Shown: piece by piece, positions 41,201 through 47,200 of the stretch
Layout of the letters: every line of letters begins with the position of its first letter
How positions within the stretch are numbered: the first letter of the stretch is position 1
The notes under the pieces: generated by a model
Told to the model about the DNA's origin: nothing
Database searches by the model: none
What the model saw: only the letters and a program-made list of their open reading frames with translations
NCBI GenBank assembly: GCA_035578905.1
Contig: JAQJVL010002666.1
Coordinates: forward strand, 23,237-87,236
Direction: 5' to 3'
DNA: 64,000 bases
Origin: Stictocephala bisonia
Taxonomy: Eukaryota > Arthropoda > Insecta > Hemiptera > Membracidae
Translations under genes and position numbers: made by a program

Positions 41201-44200
41201 CAGATAACAAAAGTAAGGCACTCTGGAGTATTGTAAATAGAAATAAGAAAGTCCACAGCTCAAGTGTAAATATTGATCCAGATGAGTTTAACGATTTTTT
41301 TGTTGGTGTAGCTAACGAGAAGGAGCATGTAAATAGTAAAAATGATGTTATTGTAAGTAGTTGTAATAATATTGTTAGTTTGAATTTTAAGGATTACCTC
41401 AATAAGGAATTTGTACCAGATGGATTATACTTGTCTAACTTCAGTTACTTGAAGTTATAAAAACTGTAAAAGACCTAGCCTCTAAAAAAAGTAAAGATCA
41501 CTTTGGTTTATCAAATAGTTTAGTTAAAGATACAATCAAGTACTTTGCCAGGCCTTTAACTTTATTGATTAACAATAGTTTCAAACAAGGATTATTTCCT
41601 GATATTTAAAAAATTACTTAAGTACATCCCATTTTTAAAAAAGGATCAAAAGAACAACTGGGCAATTACAGACCTGTAGCAATAGTGCCAGTGTTTTCTA
41701 AAATAATAGAAGTCATAATAGGTAAACAGCTTATGAATTATTTAGAATGTAATAACTTATTATGTAAAGAACAGTTTGGTTTCCGTAAAGGGCTGGCCAC
41801 AACACATGCAATAATTTCTTTGGTGGATAAAGTTCTTGACTGTTATGAGAAAAAAAGCTTTGCTGCAGTCACCTTCTGTGATCTCAGCAAAGCTTTTGAT
41901 CGGGTTTCACATGATAAATTAATTCAGAAATTAGAACACTATAAGGTTACGGGTAATTCTTTAAATATATTAAAATCATACTTAGAAAATAGGAAACAGT
42001 ATGTGGTCACACAAAACAGGTTATCTAGCAATAGAAATGTGACAGATGGGGTCCCTCAGGGATCTGTGTTGGGGCCATTGTTGTTTCTGGTTGCAATTAA
42101 TGATCTAAAATCTAATGTTCCAGCAGATGTTGTACTTTATGCAGATGATACAACTATAATTACAAGGAATTCAAATTATGAACGGTTATTAGAAGAAGTA
42201 AATTGTAATGTTAATATAGTCAAAAATTGGCTTGGAGAAAATAATTTAATTTTGAATAAAGATAAAACAAATACTGTAATATTCAGTCTTAGAAATTATC
42301 CAAATAACACTGAATCACAACATTCCAAATTTTTAGGCTTAACCTTTCATACTAAGTTGAATTGGCACCAACATATAATCAACCTTAAGAGAAAATTGAG
42401 CTCAAACATATTTGCACTTAAGCGTCTAACAGGTGAAATTGATAGGGAATCACTCATACAGGCCTATTATGGGGTTTTTCACTGCAACTTGAACTACGGT
42501 TTAATTGTTTGGGGGTCTTCTTCACACACAGAGGAAGTATTCATTATGCAAAAGAAAGCTTTAAGAGTGATCTCAGGAGCAGAAAGCCTTGATCACTGCC
42601 AACAAATATTTATTAGTTTTAATATTTTAACATTATACTCCTTATATATATATACCAATGTATAATGTACTTAAGGAGCAATGTAAATGAGATTAGTTGC
42701 AGAAGTGATGTGCATAATTATTTTACAAGAAATAAAAATAATCTAGATTTACCATATGTTAGATTAGAAAAAACTAGTAAAAGCTCATTAATTATAGGTA
42801 GTAAGTTCTACGATAAGTTGCCGTTAGATTTAAGACTACTACCTAATAATGAATTTAAGTTTAGATTAAAAGGGTTTCTCTGTAGAAAAGCATTCTATTG
42901 TATTCAAGATTTTGAAAAGTGCACATGGACAATACAAGACTTTTGACTAATTAACTCTATCTATTAAGTTTTTGACGTGTCAATGTATTTTATGAAATAT
43001 TGTTTGACAGAATAAAGTATTCTATTCTATTCATGATATTGACGAACTTAAAAACAGAATATCAGCTGCAGTAGCTTCAGTGACAGAAGACACCTTACGC
43101 ACAGTTTGGGACAAATTCAGCTATCGACTAGATTTCATCTGTACTGCAAATGGAGGACATAATGAACATTTAAGTAAACTTCATTTTTTGTGAGTATTTT
43201 AATGCCTGATAAGTTTGAGTAAATCCCTTGTTCCTAATAAATATAGCTATTTAAAATCGGGTCATTCTTTTTGAAACACCCTATGCTGTAGTAAATTATA
43301 TTCTTTGGTATTATTTATTATTTATTCATAAGACGCCGATCGTCAAGGTATAGGCGGATATGGATTTCGAATAAGTGTGATGAGTGTATATGAGCGAATG
43401 TAGTCATTGTTACAAACTAAGGCCGACCATTTCTTAGAAAGTGTGATTAATTAATAGCCCAATGACAAATGAACAGCCGGTGGTTATCAGCTGATCCTTC
43501 TCAAAATGTATTGACTCTGATTGGGATCAAACTGAGAACCTTTAGCACATGAAGCTGGGATTGAACCAACTACGCTACCGACCAATTTGTTGGTATCTTT
43601 CTTGCCAGTAGCCATCTTGATTTTTGTAGTGCCACTAGCTCCATCTATTTCTTCATAGTTCTCTGATACGATATTCATAGCCCCTGGTACCGCAAATTAC
43701 GTTCCATCTGTCTGATTTGAAAATGAAGTACTGATTGAAGAAATAAAAGCTGCAATTTTATTGAATTGATTTTCTTTGTATTATGTTTATAATACAAAAA
43801 TAAATAATAATGACCATGGTCGAAGTGATTGTTGATGTAATTAGCCTTTACATTGAATTGTGAGTTGTTAAATTTGTTGTACAGTTAGAATTACATTGAA
43901 AGTGGTAAATGTTTGCATCAAGTTTCAATGATTTATTCTAAATGCTTATTTAAAATTAAGAAAAATCTGTTTGGAATTGGCTAGTGTTTGAATGCAAGAA
44001 TAACTTGAATCAGAAACGAGACTGTTATGTTATTAGTTTCAGAATATTTTTTTACTGGCCTATCTATCTCTAATTATGTTTAAAATGTTAAAACTCAGTA
44101 TAATACTTTACCATAGTTGGTCTTCTTGGAAATGTAGATTGTGTGTTTACTCTTGAGTACCTTGTAAGGTTCAGTGAGTAACATCCGTGTAAGATCTGTT

Positions 44201-47200
44201 TCAAAGTTGCATTAATAGGACTTGCAGCCCATTTATCTTGTATATTATATAAAAACTTGATATAATTTTTATAAAGAAACTTAAGGAAGTAAACGATTTC
44301 AATACATCCTTAATAAATCAACTTAGATTGCTGCCTGCTTAATACTAAAATATTTATGAATCACGTCAAGTACAGTCAATGCTGCTTAGTGCCCCAACTT
44401 ATTTCATTTTTCAAGAACACAAGACCAGTTTGTCCCTGTACTTTCCTTGTACATCCTTGAATAAATTTCTAATAAAAAATGTTTGCCTGATTGTATTGTT
44501 CTTAGAAATGTCAATATATGTCATACCTGCTGCTATAACTCATTCGAAATCCATATTCGCCCATATCTTGACTATCAGCGTCTTATGAATAAATAAAAAA
44601 TAAATAAATAAGGTCTTATTTTATTGTAATAATCAACTTAATTGTTTCTGTTTTGGCCATACTTCGATTTTCATTAAATTCTACAATTTTTGATTGGTAA
44701 AATTGTTGGGAGATTTCCAACGCTTTAAATATTTTAAGGAACAAATACTGGTGTTCAATCAGTAATATAACATGCAACATGTATGCTGTGCCCAGACTGG
44801 AGTTCCCACATCATCCAATGGGTTTGATGCACTCTTGGATCCTGTAAGTTCTTGATTCTCGGAACTAGGAGTAAGAGGAAGAATATCAGGACCTCTGAAG
44901 AGGACCTCCTAAATGTCCAAGATTGGAGAATTTCCGGAACCTGAGGAGGCAGGCAATTGAATCTCACCCGTTGGAAGATGGAACACCAGACTGAGCACAA
45001 AGCACTGTCCACTAAAGAGGCCTGATGCTGCTAAAGCCACTGACTGTTGTATTTGAACTGAGTTATCCGTCACATTAAGCTTAAACTTAACATATCAGAT
45101 TATAATTTTACAATAAATAACCGTAATTCTACAAAGTACTGTAAACATCAGAAAGGTGTGCAATAACGGGGCTTGAGTAGAATGAAGCAGACTGCTGTAA
45201 CATAGTGTGGCAAGGGAAGTATTAGTGAACAGCTTCACCTATTCAACAGCCATTATGATTGCAGCTAAGTAATGGGTCTCAGAGTAACAGCACTGAATTT
45301 GAATTATGAACACAACAATTCTTTGACTTTCAATGAAGGTTTCTGTCATTATCGCAAGATAACAACGTCAAGTAACATTGAGCATGGCTGTTCCTTGGAT
45401 GGGTGACTGTCTGAGCGATCCCATCCTTGCACACAGAGTGTCTGCCCAGACACTGGAGGTGGTTTAGAAGTCACCCCTAAGCTGTTAGTCCCCAGGTTAA
45501 GTGTTAGAGAGGGATTCTTAGCCCTAATTTCGCCTGGTAAAATTGGGTGTCCTTTAACTTCTTTCTACTCTAAATTAACAAAATAACATCCCATCTGCTT
45601 ACTTATGATACACTATGTCATATAGTGCCTATCTGCAGCCTGATGGCAAACTTCCTTTTGACGAGGTTTTCTGTCAATTTTACAAACTATTACGGCTGAA
45701 CGTCATTACCAGCACGAGTTTCCCCTTCGGAATCTTGAATAATATGTGAATTATTGGAATATACAATTTTGCTAATTTAGTTTAGAAATAAATGTTGTGT
45801 TAAGAATTTAAATCTGGCGTTCTTACTAAGACACCATTTATATATCTAGAAATGTAAGAATGGGCAAATTTGAGTCAGATTGGTGCTTTCAAACAGGTAA
45901 GCATAAGTTTAGCTAATAAAAAAGGCCTGTTGGACCATAATTTCTCTTTTAAGTGAGAAAAGTAAGAGCTCTCTTAATGCAAATTACAGTTTCAAAGACA
46001 TTAACCCAATATCTTTGAAGCTATAATTATTAATGTGAAGTGTACTATAACATTTTAATTGTTGCCATTTTAGAAAGAAATGAAGTAAAAACCAACACTT
46101 AATAAACAAATAGTGGAGTGTGGTTTTTATTTAATATTTATACAGAATTGGTGACAGTAAACATAAATAAATAATACTATAATGTATCATGAAAACTTTC
46201 TTTTCCAGAGTAGAAAAGAAACTAAAATAGTAGTTATTAAGAGAGGAACAGTATAATTTGCAGAATGTTTTTTTGGCTTAATTAAATCAACAGGTTCCAC
46301 ATTTTCTCTTTGTTTCAACTGTGAGGAAAAAGAACATATGGCATTGAGTTCTCCATTAATTAAACTAAGCTGATGTATAGCACTATCACTCATTCTGAAA
46401 ACATCTGGCCTCATTGGAAGAGGTTGGTGAATTTTCACATAGTTCATAGTGGCATTTAAAATGTGAAGATGTTTTGTAACATGAAACATGAGCTTGACTC
46501 CATCCTCTAGATTCATCTGTTGATTTCTTGGTTTCATGCCTAGACTTGACTTGTTCCATGGATGAATGTGAAATTTTCTTATAGAGTTAAGAATAGTTTG
46601 ACGATGAACAGAAAATCTTACACCTAATTCTTTTAAGCGCTCATCTGTCATTAAAAGATATTCATTAAGTTGAACAGAATTTGCAGCAAATTGTTTACTA
46701 AAATGTCCCAAACCAATTGGCCAAAGAAGTTTGCTGACATCAGAAGCAAATCCTGATTGACTGTTACCTTTTGTGCTGGGAAGCTGTGCTAAAAATTCCT
46801 CCATTGGATCACTTGATATTCTATCTTGAACATACGGTTCCTCCTTGTCTCGAAGTAATTTTTGCTTTTCCTTCTTGGAACATACTAACTCACCCAAATG
46901 TTCATAGCCTTTTAGCATTGCCAAATCATATGCAGACCTCCTCCGCTTGTCACTCAAGTCAACTCGAGCTTTATTTTCGATTAAAACATGAACAATATCT
47001 TCTCTACCCTCACTGACTGCATGGAAAATGGCACTCCAGCCCTCAGTATCCTGTATGTTGACATCACAATTTAAACTTACCAATGTTTTCACTAACTTGA
47101 GATGGCCCGAAGTGGAAGCATACATGAGGGCGGTACATGAATTCCTGTCAGTTGCATTAATATTGGCGCCACTCTGCACAAGGACATTCAAGCATTCATT

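Noticed and set aside
44755..45012. 85-codon ORF on the - strand
   Set aside because: No domain, no splice or start context; moderately GC-rich intron DNA could open such a frame by chance.
45340..45420. 5S rRNA gene
   Set aside because: Only part of 5S is recognisable and the rest is a SINE body shared with 10855-11060.
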